Source: Trema orientale (Eukaryota > Streptophyta > Magnoliopsida > Rosales > Cannabaceae). From it: DNA of 64,000 nucleotides. The DNA is taken from positions 186,001-250,000 of the forward strand of contig JXTC01000074.1 of NCBI GenBank assembly GCA_002914845.1. Direction: 5' to 3'. The translations under genes and the position numbers were made by a program. Positions 46,212-60,400 of this stretch are shown piece after piece. Every line of letters starts with the position of its first letter. Positions within the stretch are counted from its first letter, which is position 1. The notes under the pieces were generated by a model. That model was not told the origin of the DNA. It searched no databases and saw nothing but the letters and a program-made list of their open reading frames with translations.

Positions 46212-49200
46212 TTATCTTGCAGAGGGGACTAAGCAGGCATTTGACAAGTCAGGAGGCTCTATTTCGAGAAAGCTTGTCAGCAAAGTTTTCCGGGCAGACT
46301 GCGTTTTTGAACCACTTGGGGATAGTTTTGGGTTGCCTTCAATGCCTTTCTCAATCTTGATAGCATCTTGTATGGCAAGAATTATTTCCTGCATTCTTGG
46401 CCTGCAAACTCCTTGCTGTTCAACACACTGGATGGCAACTTCTGCGATTCTCCATATGGACTCGATTTTGACATTCCCTGCTAGAAATGGATCAATGATG
46501 CTTATCACATCCCCCTTTCGAACTAAGGATCTTGCCTGCAAAGGAAAAGATATCGAGTTGTAAAAACTCGAATTTCCAATCGAAATCAGAGTTACACGCT
46601 GTTAATTTTACTATGAACAAAGCGGCTGAAATAAGCACAATCACGTCAGCTGTCTTGGATATGAACTTAGGATTATCTAGTTTTATTTCTTTTCTTTTTC
46701 CTCATCAATGTCCCACCAAAAACATTACAGAGCAAGTCAAAGAAAGGATATTCCTGTCCTGCAATAATTAAACTACCTGCACTGTCGAAGAGTTCCAAAC
46801 TAAAACTCGGCCTTTTCATCATCTGTCCATTGTTTAATGTTATTTTGGTTTTGTATAGGAAATATTCTCATAAGAAAATGAGCACAAATAACAAACAACA
46901 GAGGAGCCCAGAAGGAATGGGATCTGGGGTCATCCCAATTAGTTAGAGAGCTGGGATTTTGGGGGCAAAGCCAAATGGTCTGTTTTCTCTTTATCTTTTG
47001 GTGTTATCCAAAATTTTGTGGATTAGAAAGCACATCCAAATCCACTTTCCAGATAGCTTATTCCCAGGACAAGTATCATGTACTTACTGATGCTTACTTT
47101 TCTCATGGTGCGTTCTGGCTCTGATTGCTGTCTGTGCAACTAATTCACGTCTTCTTGTGTTATGTTAGTACGGCATTTGGAAGTTATACAACTCATAGGT
47201 ATGTACTTGAAGAAACGCAAAAGCAAAGAAACAACAGGCTTCTCTACCATGATTCTGCCGCATATTTTTCTCTTCCACAGCTTAGGCTTGGATAAGACTC
47301 AATTATTTTTCTCGATCACCAAATTAAATTACCAAATACTCTTCCCTTCACATTAAGATGCCATTATGTTCAAGTTGACTTAGATTTCCGCTGATTTTTT
47401 TCTTTTCCTTTTTAAATCAAAGTTTTTCGCTAAGCCTATGCTGACTTAAACTAAAGCAAAGTCTCCTAAGAGGGCAGTGATATCAAAGTTTGGCAATATA
47501 TGACTGAAAGTAGTCCATACCCAGTGAACAATGTTCAGTTCAGCTCCATAGTCTTCTTGTGAGACGGGCTTTCTTCCTGATATCAGTTCAAGTAGCACAA
47601 CCCCAAAACTGTAGACGTCACTCTTTTCTGTCAACTGCTGACAAGCATAGTACCTGAATTGGAGTATAGACATAATTAGCTTAAGCAAATGCTGGAGAGA
47701 ACCTATCATCAATTGTATGTAAATGATAAAATATGACTTACTCAGGATCCAGGTAGCCTACGGTTCCTCTTGCCACACTTGATATATGAGTTAAATCTTC
47801 CTCAGCTTGCCTTGACAGTCCAAAATCTGACACTTTGGCTCTCATATTGATGTCTAGGAGAATATTGCTTGTTTTCACATCCCGATGGATGATACTGGGG
47901 TTGCATCCAGTGTGTAAATACTCAAGACCTACAGACACCTAAATTTTCTTTATAGAATCAACTTAAGAGAAAGAAGCATGGAAAGATCAGCTAGAAAGTT
48001 CTATATTAAACCTTTAGCTGCATCTTCTGCTATTCGAAGGCGAACAAGCCAGTCTAAGCGCTTCTGATCAGTACAACCTGTCAAGAAATGATTTCATGGA
48101 AGTTGATGAAACTGTTTTTGTGATCAGGGAGATGGAAAGAGAACTTTTAAAGTTGCAGGTAGGAGTGTAGACCATGTATGTGATCCCTCAAGGTTCCATT
48201 GTGCATATACTCATACACCAGAATACGTTGATGTTCTTCTTCACAGTATCCGATTAAAGGAACCAAATTCCTGTGATGAATCCTTGACAAAAGGGCCACC
48301 TGCAAGTGCATTTTTAGTATTAATGCAGAGCTCACTCCCCTGGGTTTGTGGGTACAGAAGACATGACATACCAATAAAACTGAATTCAAAATTTTGCACA
48401 AGAACCTTAGATCATATATTATAAGTGCAGTCTCCTGTCAATATATCCGATGAGAAATTACAAGGATTGAGTATTGGTACTACCTCAGTTACAAATTGCT
48501 GGTCCCCGTGGCTAGATGAATCAGCCATGAGCTTTACTGCAACCTCTTTTCCATCTTTCATCCTTCCATAATAGACAGATCCGAAGCTTCCTTTCCCAAT
48601 TTTCCTTGAAAAGTTATTTGTGGCTTCTTCAAGATCAGACAGTGTAATGTAGCAAGCTATGCCTTCATCCATCAGATGACTACCCCGAGAAATTGAATAG
48701 AAAGTTGAAGGCTTGGTGCTTGCACGGGTAGAATAACCTAACAAAGAAAAAATATATTGGGTTGCAAAAACTATGACAATACTGAATTCAGTATATTCCT
48801 GGTGTACAGACCTTTTTCATCACTCTTTGTATGAGATGCCTTCCTTCGGAGATTACGGATAAGTAATAAACTTGCCAAGAATAGAACTAATACAAGGACA
48901 AATGCCCCAACCGAAGTTCCAATTAGCAACTTCAAGTGCTTCTTGTCTTGTGCCTCTTTGCGTAATCCTGGATTATCTTCGTATCTGCAAGATTGAAATT
49001 ATAAAGGAAATAGAAAAAGCATTGCAGATAAATTCTGTGTGATATATTGCCCTCATTGGAGCTTGATAGGTATCAGCAGGAATCTTCTATAACTTACTTG
49101 AAAGTAATTTTTCGACTAAATAATCCTGAAGGAATGTCCCCAGTGAAAGAGTTGTTCTGTATATACCTGCCACATACAAATTTTACATTTACTACACATT

Positions 49201-51660
49201 TTCTAAACCATGTACCAGAGTAAGAATTATTATGTTGTATTTGATCTTTAATTCATCATGGTGCAAAAGGGTAGATTGCTACATACAATTCCTCTAGAGC
49301 CGGCAAGCTGCCCAGATAAGAAGGTAATGGACCAGTCAATTGGTTGTTCTCTAGATGCCTACGCTTCACCATTAAAAGTGAATAAGAAAAAGAAGTACAA
49401 TGGGATAAAGGCTCTCTCTCTCTATCAACATAACCAAACTTGAAAACTGAACTGAAAAGCTTACAGAATTTTTAAATTGATAAGATTACTGATGTCAGGG
49501 AGTGTTCCTGTGAGAGAATTACCACTCAACCACCTAAAAGAGGGAAAAAAATTACTTGTGGAAACTGATCAATAAAAGAAAATCAAAATGTTAACTAGAG
49601 CAAAATAACACTCACAACTCTACCAGTTCCTCCATGTTGTTAAGCTGAGATGGGAATTCACCTTGCAAATTCTTTCCTGAGAGGTTACTGTAAAACAGGT
49701 CAGAGAGTTCTATAATCAAGCACCAATGAGAAAAATCCATCAAATGCAACGTAGTAACTTTAAGACTCGAGATTTGCAATGGGATATAAGAGTTTCATTA
49801 TACCACAACCTCAATAACTTAAAGCAAAATTGTTGAACCGGATTGAAAGCTTAAGATGTTTTATTGACCAAGTAATATTTGTGCAGAAGGATTGACTTTA
49901 GGTAGGTCCTTCAAGCAAATAACATGAGCAACTTACATTGTTGTTATTCTCGGTGGTACACTGGAGCTACAGTTCACCCATTCCCAGTGAGTTGGAACAC
50001 AAGGATCGCCTTCATTTGTGGACGCAATTTCAGCAGACATCAAGCGAAGGGCATTGACGACATTCACTAAATATTGCAATGAAAAATAGTAATCAGCTGA
50101 TCAATAATGGTAAAGACTAAAGCTGCAATCATTCCGTTTCAAAATTCAGGCAATATGACCAAATTGTTAACACTTGAAAACGCTGCTACAGATGCTAATA
50201 TTAGTTTCAACCAAAGAACGTGAGAACTACGGTTATGGTTATGGACTTACAATCTTGCCTATCTGTCTTTGCAGCAATTTGAACATATTTACTAATCTCC
50301 ATCGCATTTAAAAGTGGCCCTCGAGTAGAATCCCGGGTTTTACCAAATGAAAATGAGAAAACAAACTCAAGGCTCACATTCATGTAGCTTGGTTCATAAA
50401 GGATGTAGCTTCCATTGGCATTCTCAGCAATATTTACCACTGCATTGCTATAGTCAAGTATGCTAGGTTCATCCAATTTGAATTTTCGAGTCTCATTTGG
50501 TCCCAAGTCTTCAATTTCAGCAAAATAAGCATAAGCTCTAGCATTTCCAGGGAAGCCTTCTAGATTTAACCTGTAGCTCAACCTTCCTTCAGTGCCAACA
50601 ACTGCAGTTTGCATCACTTTAACAGGTGGGTATTCTCTAGTCCTTACATCTATATCCCTTGTTGTTTCTATTCTTTCTGTACCAGTAGCCACCCCCACTA
50701 AATAATTTTGTCTCTTCTCAAGATCTGAATCCCAAATTCTGTCATAAGGGTCATCTGGGTACCTGTAAAAAGACAGTTTTCTTGCATTTAACTCTACCTC
50801 TTCCCACTAGTCACAACAACAACAACAACAACAACAACAAAGGGAAGAAGAAGAAGAACTCCCTCTGAAGCTAGAAGTTACCTTATGGCATCTTTGGTTG
50901 TGGCACCAAAGTTAACTCTAGCTGAAAGTCTCAAGAAGAAATTATCCTCAAAATCAGTGGCATACATGGAAAGATTTAAAGGCCTCAGTTCAAGAGTGGA
51001 TATGAAGGGAGAACCAGTAGTGGCACAACAAATGCAAACGTCAATGGAATCAGAGGGTGCCCGGATAATCATTTCATTCACATAGACTCTTGAAGCATCA
51101 AAAATGGTGACAGTAGACCACTCAGTGGCATCCAAGTAAAGCTTAAATTTTGGGTAAGTATCTTCATCTTTAAGGCTCCCATACTGAAAAGTAGCTCGAA
51201 CTAAGTACCTCCTCCTCTCTTGGGTTCTCAAAGTGTAGCAGTATTTTTTTTTGTCTATGGGGAACTCTCTGCGTTTTTGGTACTGGGTCAAGTTTCCTTT
51301 TGGGTTTTCTACCTCTACTGATGTGCCAAGGTTCATGATTCCGGTGTCTGATATCCATGCTAGTCCTGTACTTGGGTCAGTGTAATTTTTGGTACCTCCA
51401 CAGTCTATGCTTATGAAATCTGGAAAAAAAAAAATATTATTATAATAAAAATAAAAATGTGACCTTCATTAATCTAAAGTCTAAACTAAGTTCATGATTT
51501 TGCAAGTTTTCATCTTTGGCATATATAAGTACTCACTCAATTTGTGTGACAAAAAATAATAGATAGAACATAGTCACACATACATACCTTTAACTTGGCA
51601 TAGAACAGAAGGTACAAGAAAAAGAAAAATAACCAGGTAGTGATGAAAATATAAGGCCAT
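46212..51660 (-). CDS. Malectin-like/LRR receptor serine-threonine kinase, At1g67720 type (15 exons, 932 aa)
   Basis: Single-pass plasma-membrane receptor kinase (LRR-I-like class). Exons: 51588-51660, 50882-51419, 50251-50762, 49937-50066, 49616-49687, 49465-49533, 49287-49358, 49098-49166, 48812-48984, 48484-48737, 48173-48299, 48012-48077, 47742-47928, 47521-47653, 46212-46535; 2799 nt, in frame. A signal peptide covers residues 1-22. The malectin-like domain spans about 25-370 (begins FISIDCGG). LRRs (about 395-510) are encoded by a run of 69/72-nt exons, each one repeat. The transmembrane segment is near 530-550. The kinase has [11 protein letters not shown] (about 617), Lys638 in VAVK, HRD with Asp735, DFG with Asp753, and [11 protein letters not shown], so it is an active-type RD kinase. 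Length and wording fit Arabidopsis At1g67720 (929 aa). The ligand is unknown. Confidence 0.93.
50811..50840. repeat. (AAC)n microsatellite
   Basis: About ten AAC units in the intron between exons 2 and 3 of the receptor kinase. Confidence 0.95.
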
Positions 51661-54600
51661 TGATGGAAGTTGAGGAAGACAAGCCAATGTTTTTGAATTT
51701 TGGATCTTTTTCAGTGAATTGGTGAAATATTTTTTTTTTTTTAAAGTTTGCTAAGAAAGAAGCTGAGATTGAAGAACATGTCAAAGATATTAATTACCTG
51801 TTTTTTAACTCTTTATTTATCTATCTTAGCTTTTTTTTGATTGATGAGTTAGTAATGTTCATTCACGTTTCTATCTTTTTGAGGTTTTGGAATCTTCTTT
51901 CCCCGAGAAAAAGAAACAAAATAAATGAAAAAGATTTCTTCTTCAATTTCGGGTTGGCCTTTCCTTTTTCACTTTGACAAAAGACAGTGTGACCCACTCC
52001 CTCAAGCTAAAAAGTGAAATTATTAGATAGCCTCCAAAAAAACAGAAAAAAATGTTGTAAGATTATTTTTTTTAATATATTTATTTGTTGTCTTTTTTTG
52101 TTTTGCATGGAATATTTATTTATTTATATTTTTTTTCTAAATAAATTTAATTAATAATATCTATTTATTATAAATTAAAATAAAATACATATTACTATAC
52201 AATCTCCGCCTCCACTTAACTCGCTAGAGAATTCATACTCGAATTCAATAGTTTATGTGGTTACTATGGTGTATGCAACCACAAAACATATACGAATCTT
52301 GCCAAAAGTGGGAACATATGCAAGTGCAAATACAACATTCTTGTTAGTTTGTTATTAAATCTTTCATGGGATGGGATTTAGGAATAGATCTAGGCCATCT
52401 GGCCATGCATTAAAAAAAAATGAAAAAAAAAATAAAAGAAAAAGAGAGCATCTTTTAGGACAGCAAAAGCAGTAAAATTATCAGAATTTTAAGGCATTTA
52501 AATATCTAAATGTCCCCTTTGCTTTAAATTGCCTTTAGCTTTTTTTTTTTTTTTTTTTTTTTTTGGCACACAACAAAATCTCTTTCCTAAATCTCTTTTG
52601 GACCAACTTGTGTTACAGCTTTTTACACTTTGGAAAAGTATGAAGATGATGCCCCCTTTTTCTCTTGGACAGCATACACAACGGTCCCCCATCTGTACCA
52701 TCATCAATGCATGGCTTAACAAAATTTACCAAACTCTGTCCTCAATTTACAAAAATCAGGAAACTTTTTCCTCATAAAATTAACTTACTTTAAAAAACAA
52801 TTAAAAAAAAGGTTCCTATTACCTCGTTGAGTGGAAATAAAAATGATATAAACAATAAGAATGGTGAGATCTTTTGAGAAGGTATTCATTTTTCATTTTG
52901 TTTTAAAAAACAAAAAATTGAAAACAAAAGTGTAACCAAATAGGCTCTAAATTTATATCACTTTTGTGTCTACTCGTTCTCAACAAGGTACTTACAAAAC
53001 TGTATTTACAAGTAGACATAGGTACACAATACCATATTAAAAAAAAAAAAAGGTTCTAAATTTGTAAAGTAAGATTTTTACCTTTGGCATTACACAATGC
53101 ACAATGTTACAACACATCGTAAAATCACATTTGTGTAGTTTTCTGTTGCCGGGCCCATGAAAGTAGATATGAATTGATATAGTGGGGAGAAGATGCTATC
53201 TACTGGGCCCAGTTGCAGAAGAAATACCCTAAGTAAAGTATGGTATGGATGGACATTATCTGGCAAAGGCTGAGCCTAAGCTATGGTCTGAGTGACTTAA
53301 AAATTGGGCTCATTGAATGATAGTCCATCTCCAAGGGCCCACTAGATTCGAGACCAAACCCGTCATTTAATGTGGCCCCACGCGCAAGAAACGTAGCCCT
53401 CATGCCTCAACCATGTTGCTTCATGCTTGGAGTTGCCGGTTCAGCAAATTCGCATCTGACTTCGTCTTCTTTTCTATTAGACTCTTATTTTATTTTGATG
53501 TTTTTGATTTTTTTTTGAGGAGTACTATCTTTTCGAACTCTCATGTCTGGCTCTGAGTATGGGCGTTTTGGATGAGGATGTTCACGTGCCAACATAGTTT
53601 TGGATGTAGATTTATCTTTCTTGTCTCTACTTTTTTTACAACAAAGAAATGTTTGACTTATGGACTCTCTTAGTCTCATAACTTCATAAGCGTGAGGTGT
53701 AATTTCTTCTTGTATTATTTCTTCATCATTACGAAAACTTGTAACGGCTAAAAATAGACATAAATCTTACATTAATAAGAACCACTATAAATCTGTGTGT
53801 TTATTTGATGTTATATGTTTTTAGTAGCAAAGAAATGTTAAGCTATGCATTTATGACATACTCAGAGTGAAAAAGAGAGTGTTGACACTCCTCTTTGTTT
53901 TTTGGATTGAAAAACGAAAATTAAAACTCAACCTTTTATTTTTAGGGGAAAATAATGAAGAAAGTATCTTGTGAATTCAATTTAAGAAAATGAAGAAAGT
54001 ATCCGGTGAATATAATTTGGTGACTCTTTAGCCACAACTGAACGTTAAGGTGCTTTCTAAAAAATAAATAAAACGTTTAGGGATCCTTTAATCCACTAGA
54101 ATGTTTTGGAAGTCAATATATATACGACTATACGAGTCATTCTGTAAATATTAAAGGGAAATATAATATTGAAGTAACCACTTCATAATGGTGAAATGTT
54201 AAAGATGTCTTTTTCATCTTTTTTTTTTTATATAGATAATTAGAAGACGTCTATTTCATTTTATTCATTTCTCTTATATCATTATAATTATTTTGGGCTT
54301 GTCAAAATGGCCAAAGATTCAATTCTAGCGGCCAAAATATTTTGTCCCTTTTTTTTTCCCTCTTTTGAAAGGTCAGCAGTGACCACACATTATAATATTT
54401 CTATCCCATTCTTTTCTAGAAGTGCCTTTTATGGAGAGTGGCTCCTCCTAAAGTCATTGGTTATACTTACTATTCCATGGGTTTTAATGTGTTTTCCACT
54501 TTGTTAATGCATTCAACTTTTAATCACCACCTACCCAGTGCATTTTTTTTTTTTCGTTTCAAACATACAAGAGATAGTCATTGGTTACATATTCCAAACG

Positions 54601-55764
54601 ATAAGACAATATATATGAATGAATTCTTTATCTTTATTATTCCTTTTGGCACTAGTTTGCAAGTTCGAGATTTAAACTTTGACTTCTAATTCAACTACTA
54701 CTCTGAGCCTCCCCTTATAAAAGTTCCAAGTATTTATTAGAACGCAATTCAATTGGAAAGCGAGTGGTACCTATCAAAGAAAAACAAAATTGTAAGTAGT
54801 ACTTAACACTTTTTATTTATTTTTTGGAAATAGAGTGTTATTTAACAATTTGTGATGAATTGGGATTAGTTATGTGGTTACCAGAGTTTTAAAAAAAATA
54901 TAACAACTATTTCTTATGCTTACCTTTAAGAAAATATATATTTTCTTATTCTCAAATAATTACAATTGAATTGCTAAGTGAACGGCTCATCATGTAGAGA
55001 GGAAAAAAAAAAAAAAAAGTAAATTGACTCATCAAATGTGTTTAGTTGGGCCTAGTAGATTAACTGTAGAGCCGACCCTTCACAACAATTTCGGACTAGG
55101 TTCAACTAATGGGCTTTAGAGGCTGAGCTTCACACTCACTCCATTTGACTGGCCCAAAAACAAAGACAGAGAAGAAAATAATAATAAAGAAAAGGACAAC
55201 GGAAAGGGCGGTGTCTGTGTTGAGAATTCAGGTCAAGCATACATCATTATTACTATATTTTACTTTTAACAAAATGGTTTTGTTTTGTGGATTGTGGTAT
55301 AGCTGAGTCAGCCGAAAGTAGGAAAGCAAAGTCAGAGTTTGGATAGGGAAATGCCCAAATGAATAAGCAGTTGAGGGGGAAAATAATAATAATAATAAAA
55401 TAATAATAATAATAATAATAATAATGATGAGAGAGAAGAGATTAGAAAGAGCTAAGGCAAGAGAAAAGGGATAACATGAGACTGAGAAGGTATCCCTTTC
55501 TTTTCTTCAGATGACAAAGTTTTCAACACTAAGCAAGCTTTGCCTCTTTCTCTCTCTATCTCTATCTCAAGGTTTCATCATCTTCTACCTCTTTTTTTAA
55601 GAACCCCACTGCAAAAAACTCTCCTCTCCAACATTCCCTCAAAGAAAACACCAAGAAATTAAAAAAAATAAAAAAAAAGAAGGGTCACTCTTTTCTTCTC
55701 ATTTTATTTTCTGGTTTTGTCTTGTTGTTATACCCTTTTCAAATTTTCATCAAAGGGTGAACAT
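51661..55764. other. Intergenic region between the divergent receptor kinase and RING copy B
   Basis: Head-to-head spacer of 4.1 kb containing the promoters of both genes. T26 run at 52539-52564, A-runs at 53040-53052 and 55003-55017. No coding signal; short open frames have no family features. The segment 55520-55764, rich in CT (TCTTTCTCTCTCTATCTC), is the likely RING copy B leader. Confidence 0.5.
55380..55424. repeat. (AAT)n microsatellite
   Basis: AATAATAATAATAATAAA followed by twelve or so further AAT units, in the promoter region of RING copy B. Confidence 0.95.
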
Positions 55765-57473
55765 ATGTGGCAGAATCAGGCTAGCAAATCTTCTTACAGA
55801 GAGTCTCTGAAAGCTCTTGAAGCAGATATACAGCATGCCAATAGCTTGTGAGTTTTATGTTTTTATTTTATTTTGCTTTTCTTTATGTGAATAGGGCAAG
55901 TTTTGATTTTTCTTTTGAATTTGTAATTTTTATATGGTTTTATGCTGTTTCTGATCAAAACTTGTGGAACCCATTTGCATTGGCTATAGCCTATATCCTT
56001 ATTGTTATTTAGTACTTTTTTTCCCCCCCTGGATAATTGGCGTTGTGTAATTGATGTAATGGATTGTGGTAGTTGGGTTCTATATGTCATACAAGAAGAA
56101 AGGTAAAGTTGACTCAATATAATATTGTGTTCATGTATAATCTATGGCCATATATAAATATATTTTGTTTTTCCAAAATTTAATCACTTGTCCAGTTTAT
56201 ATGTTCCTGCATAAATTTGTTCTTCCTCCCCACCAACCCTCAAAACCTCCCTAACCCCTATATATGTTTATATATTTTCTGGTTGTTTGTAGGGGTTTGA
56301 TTAAGTCCCTTGTTGAGTTCAGTAATGTGGTGTTTTCAAAATAATTTTTGGGAGAAGCTTATTGTGTATTTACTTTCCCCTTATTGAGCCAATGACCAAG
56401 AAGAGTTGATTATCTTGATTCTGATTGAGACTTTTCAGGGCTGCCGCTCTACCTGGAGATTATGATGGGGATTGTATTCAAATGAGATTGTCTTACAGCC
56501 CTTTGGCCCCTCTTTTCCTGTATTTGATTGAATGGATGGATTATAGCTGTACCGATTCGCTGCCTGGTTATTTAGGCCTTCTTCACATACTTGTATACAA
56601 GGTAGTTCCATCCTCTTTTGTTAGCTGTAATCTTGTTAAGTCTTTCCAATTTGGTTTGGTTAGCTAGTTTGAGTGGTTTTGCTGTATATTATCGTGCGTG
56701 TTCTTTCCATTCTTTCCTTGCCCACCTAAATGAACCAAAACTAAGCTTTTACGTAATTGTTCAGGTATATGTTGATGGAATTCCTTCAATATCCTCAAAG
56801 GAAAGGAAAGCAACTTTAAGGGAATTTTATGGTTTGTTCTTTTCTATGTGACCCTATTTTACTTTCAAATTCCTTGAATTCATCAATTTGCATACCTCTT
56901 TTTAACTGAAAACCTGTTGCAGCTGTAATATATCCTTCGCTTAGGCAACTTGAAGGCGAGTTTGTTGAATTGGAAGATTACAATATGAGAAACCAATACG
57001 GAGAGGGACACCATAGGAAGCTTTCAGATAAAGATATAGAGAGAGACGATGAATGTGGGATATGCATGGAAAACTCCACGAAGATGGTATTGCCCAACTG
57101 TGGACACTCCATGTGCATCTGCTGCTTCCATGATTGGTATCTTCAGTTTACCATTTTTCTTATTCAGAAACTCTTACCACTCATGAGCTTATAATGTAGA
57201 TTGAGAAATGTACGTTTTATCTTTTTGTTTTTGCTTAAGTCAGAAAAGCACTTGAATTACAGGAATGCACGATCGGAATCCTGCCCTTTTTGCCGTGGCA
57301 GCCTCAAGAGAGTTAGCTCCACAGATTTGTGGGTTCTAACTAGCGACAATGATGTGATTGATGCAGTAACTCTTGCAAAGGAGAACCTGAGACGCTTCTA
57401 TCTCTATATAGAAAACCTGCGGTCTTTCGTAGCACCGGACACACATGTGATGTTATTTGATTACATGCTCTGA
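55765..57473 (+). CDS. RING-finger E3 ubiquitin ligase, AIRP2-related family, copy B (5 exons, 245 aa)
   Basis: Paralogue of the gene at 41790-43393, on the opposite strand. Exons: 55765-55847, 56439-56601, 56765-56831, 56923-57136, 57263-57473; 738 nt in frame. It starts MWQNQASKSSYRESLKALEA and continues with the family segments DGDCIQMRLSYSPLAPLFLY, WMDYSCT, LGLLHILVYKVYVDG and LREFYAVIYPSL. The C3HC4 RING spans residues 149-186 (CGIC, PNCGHSMCICC, CPFC), with LWVLTSDNDVID after it and a tail ending FDYML. Exons 2, 3 and 5 are identical in length to copy A (163, 67, 211 nt); exon 4 is 24 nt shorter because the linker before the RING is shorter. It resembles the Arabidopsis members more closely than copy A does. 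Confidence 0.92.
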
Positions 57474-60400
57474 CTTACAGAGGAAGATTGATGCAGCAAG
57501 TTATAGAATGCTGACCCAACCCATTGTATATAGAGTCTGGTTAGTGAAGTTTGGTCAATCATGGCTGGTTGGGAGCTGTTTCCTGGTAGCTGTATATAGT
57601 CAATTGAACAACCAGAAGAAACAGCCTGGACAAAAGAAAGGATTATGAATACTAGAACTCTGTTGCTACAATACCCTAATGTAAAGAAAATATGAGAATG
57701 CCTGGCATTGAACTCAGCCTTTTTGGAACCTGAGTTTTGGGTGCATATGGCAAAAATATATATGTATGTGGGCTTTTGCTCATTAGTTTAAAATATATGA
57801 TTATAGTCAAGTATCATATATATGTGTGTATATATATATGGTTGCCAATCCGGTAAGTATTTTTTTTTTACCTATACGTAGCCGTTGGATCATTATCTAA
57901 TAATGATTTAACAGCTATAATGAGGTGCATGAAAAGTCATGCATCATTAATGCTATTTCTTTTTTTACTTTTTACTATAAAAATANTATATATATATATA
58001 TATATATATATAATATCTATAAGGTGATCCTCTACAAGTTGCCACAATGAAGTTTACATTAAATAAGCCACAGTTCATCGCTTGTTTGATTTGATCACGA
58101 ATCAAATAGCAAGCAGTAGTTTCTTGAATCAGATGTTGATGCCATGATGAGAGTTGAACCTTGTTCCTCTCTTTTGAGATTCATGGCAGTAATGGCATTA
58201 ATGTCATTTTTGGGGGGCTTAATATGAGACTTTAATGATATTTTAGCAGTATAGACCGTAGTCGTCTGGCATAGAAAAGTCCCTATTGTTTGTGGCGTTT
58301 TCCATTTACTGCTTTGTTACTGAAACAGTAAATGTCTATAATTCTTTGTTCTGAAACAGTAAATGTCTATAATTCTATCTTTTTATCTCAACCAGTGTAT
58401 CAAGATCTTGGCTGTTCGTTAAAAATAAAATACCTTTTTTTTTTTATGAATATTATCTCACATTTAATTTCAGGTTTCAAATATCAATGCATTAATTATG
58501 TCTATAATTGAAAATCACAAAATCTCTAATATTTAGTCACGTGTTGCGAACACATAAACTCTTCTTAAATGCAAAAACCATCGATTACTGTTGTGTTTCC
58601 AAAGGTTGTCTATAGATAAGATCATCGAGTATAAAAACAAATTAAATCGTAATTTGATAAGGAGAAATATTATTTCATACGAGTACGATACTTCAAATGC
58701 TACTTTTACAGCATTCCTTCATTTGTAGCTTGAACGATATAGATTAACCATCTCCTCACTGCAAGCGAAAAATGAAGCTTTTTTCTTAATCTTCTCTGTT
58801 TAACTTCTTTTTATGTGTTAAATTACCTTAATTGCATCTTTAAAGAATTCCAAGTAGAGGGTTAGACTGCATTAACAAACCAAGAAAACGAGTTTAGTCC
58901 TATTCACTATGCTTAAGCAGTTCATACTCTTAACATTGACAGCGATGATTTAGGCTTCAAAAAAGCCCATCTATGGTAATGAACGAAGATATCCAGTTTG
59001 GTTAATCATAGTTTTTGATTGGGCCTAGCATATATTATCAAGGCAGAGCCATATGTTAGCTCAACAATAACATGTCGTTTTACATACGCGTGAAGCATCT
59101 GTCTCATCTAGAATAAAAATTATCCCTACCCAACAGCCTATTGAGGCCTCCATTTAAGTGGGCTGGTGGTAAAAACTTAGGCTGAAAGCATATTCTAAAG
59201 ACAAATTGGTTATTGCATTATTTAGCATCTAACATAACAGTTATAAGAGAAGTAAAGTACTAGTGAAATATTAGAAATAAAAAGGTAAAAAGAATAAAAA
59301 CAGGTAAAGAACAAGATGTCAAGAACAGCTGAAGCATCATACAAGAGCATAAGGCCATATTCCAAACTTTAAATTAAATTAATGAAAAATCATACTCCAC
59401 TTAAGAGAAGTTGCATGGAGTTCATTCTCCCAATCATGCTCACCCTCTTTTTAAGTAAAAAAATGCCTCTTGACATAAAGAATTTGTAAGTGGGCATTTC
59501 CTTTTAGAGCCATTTAGTGTATTTTTCTCACTTCAAAGTCTCACTCTTAAAAAGTATACCTTTAGCACCTATAATTGAGAGTCGAGCAAAAAAAAATTAC
59601 CTTCTTGCAGAGAAAAAGAAAAAAAATTCAAAACTTATAATGATAATTACTCCAATATTTACAACAAGGAGAAAAGAAAAGACTCTTAAAAGTAAAATGG
59701 GTTTGCCACTTCTAATGCTTAAGACAAGATGTTCCTCAGGCTAAATCACATTGCAATGTTTTGCACTAAACATAATAAGCACAAAGTGCGCTAAGAAGCC
59801 TGCTCCTGTTTGTCACGAAACTTAATTAAGTGATCATTAGCACATAGAATTAAATCATTTCTCTCTTTTTAAAAATAGACTTCTTCAAGAATATTCAACT
59901 TTATCTGGAACCAATTGCAACAAATGGCATATTATGGGCTTGAAACTTTTTTTTTTTTTTTTGGGCTTAGGATATGATCGTGGCCTCAATTGAAGATAAT
60001 GATTAGTCTAGACAAGTACATAAACTTTGATAATTCTTATCTCTCCAATGGTATTTTAGCAGTACTACTTGTATTTCACTTAATAATTATATCATTATAT
60101 ATATATCAACTCTCTAATTATATACGCATGCATGTTATGTCATTAGAGATATGTCAATATATATGTTTAGAGGTTAGAATAGAGTGAGAAAGCAAATGGA
60201 ACCTTCTTCCCTTTTAAAAGCTAAAGTTACCACTTTGCATTTAGTATTATGCACTAGTTGAGAAAACGAAATCATGGATGGTGTTGCATGCAACTTATTA
60301 AGTGCGGTAATTAACAATAATCCTTAATGTAATTTGGAATCTCCCTAGCTCTATTTTTGTGCTTTAGATAGTTCTATGCTATACAATCAAGATCGTGAAA

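Noticed and set aside
53485..53679. Basic minus-strand open frame (64 codons)
   Set aside because: No domain, isolated in a 4-kb spacer, and no splice context.
55863..56117. Minus-strand open frame in RING copy B intron 1
   Set aside because: Lies wholly in an intron and shows no homology.
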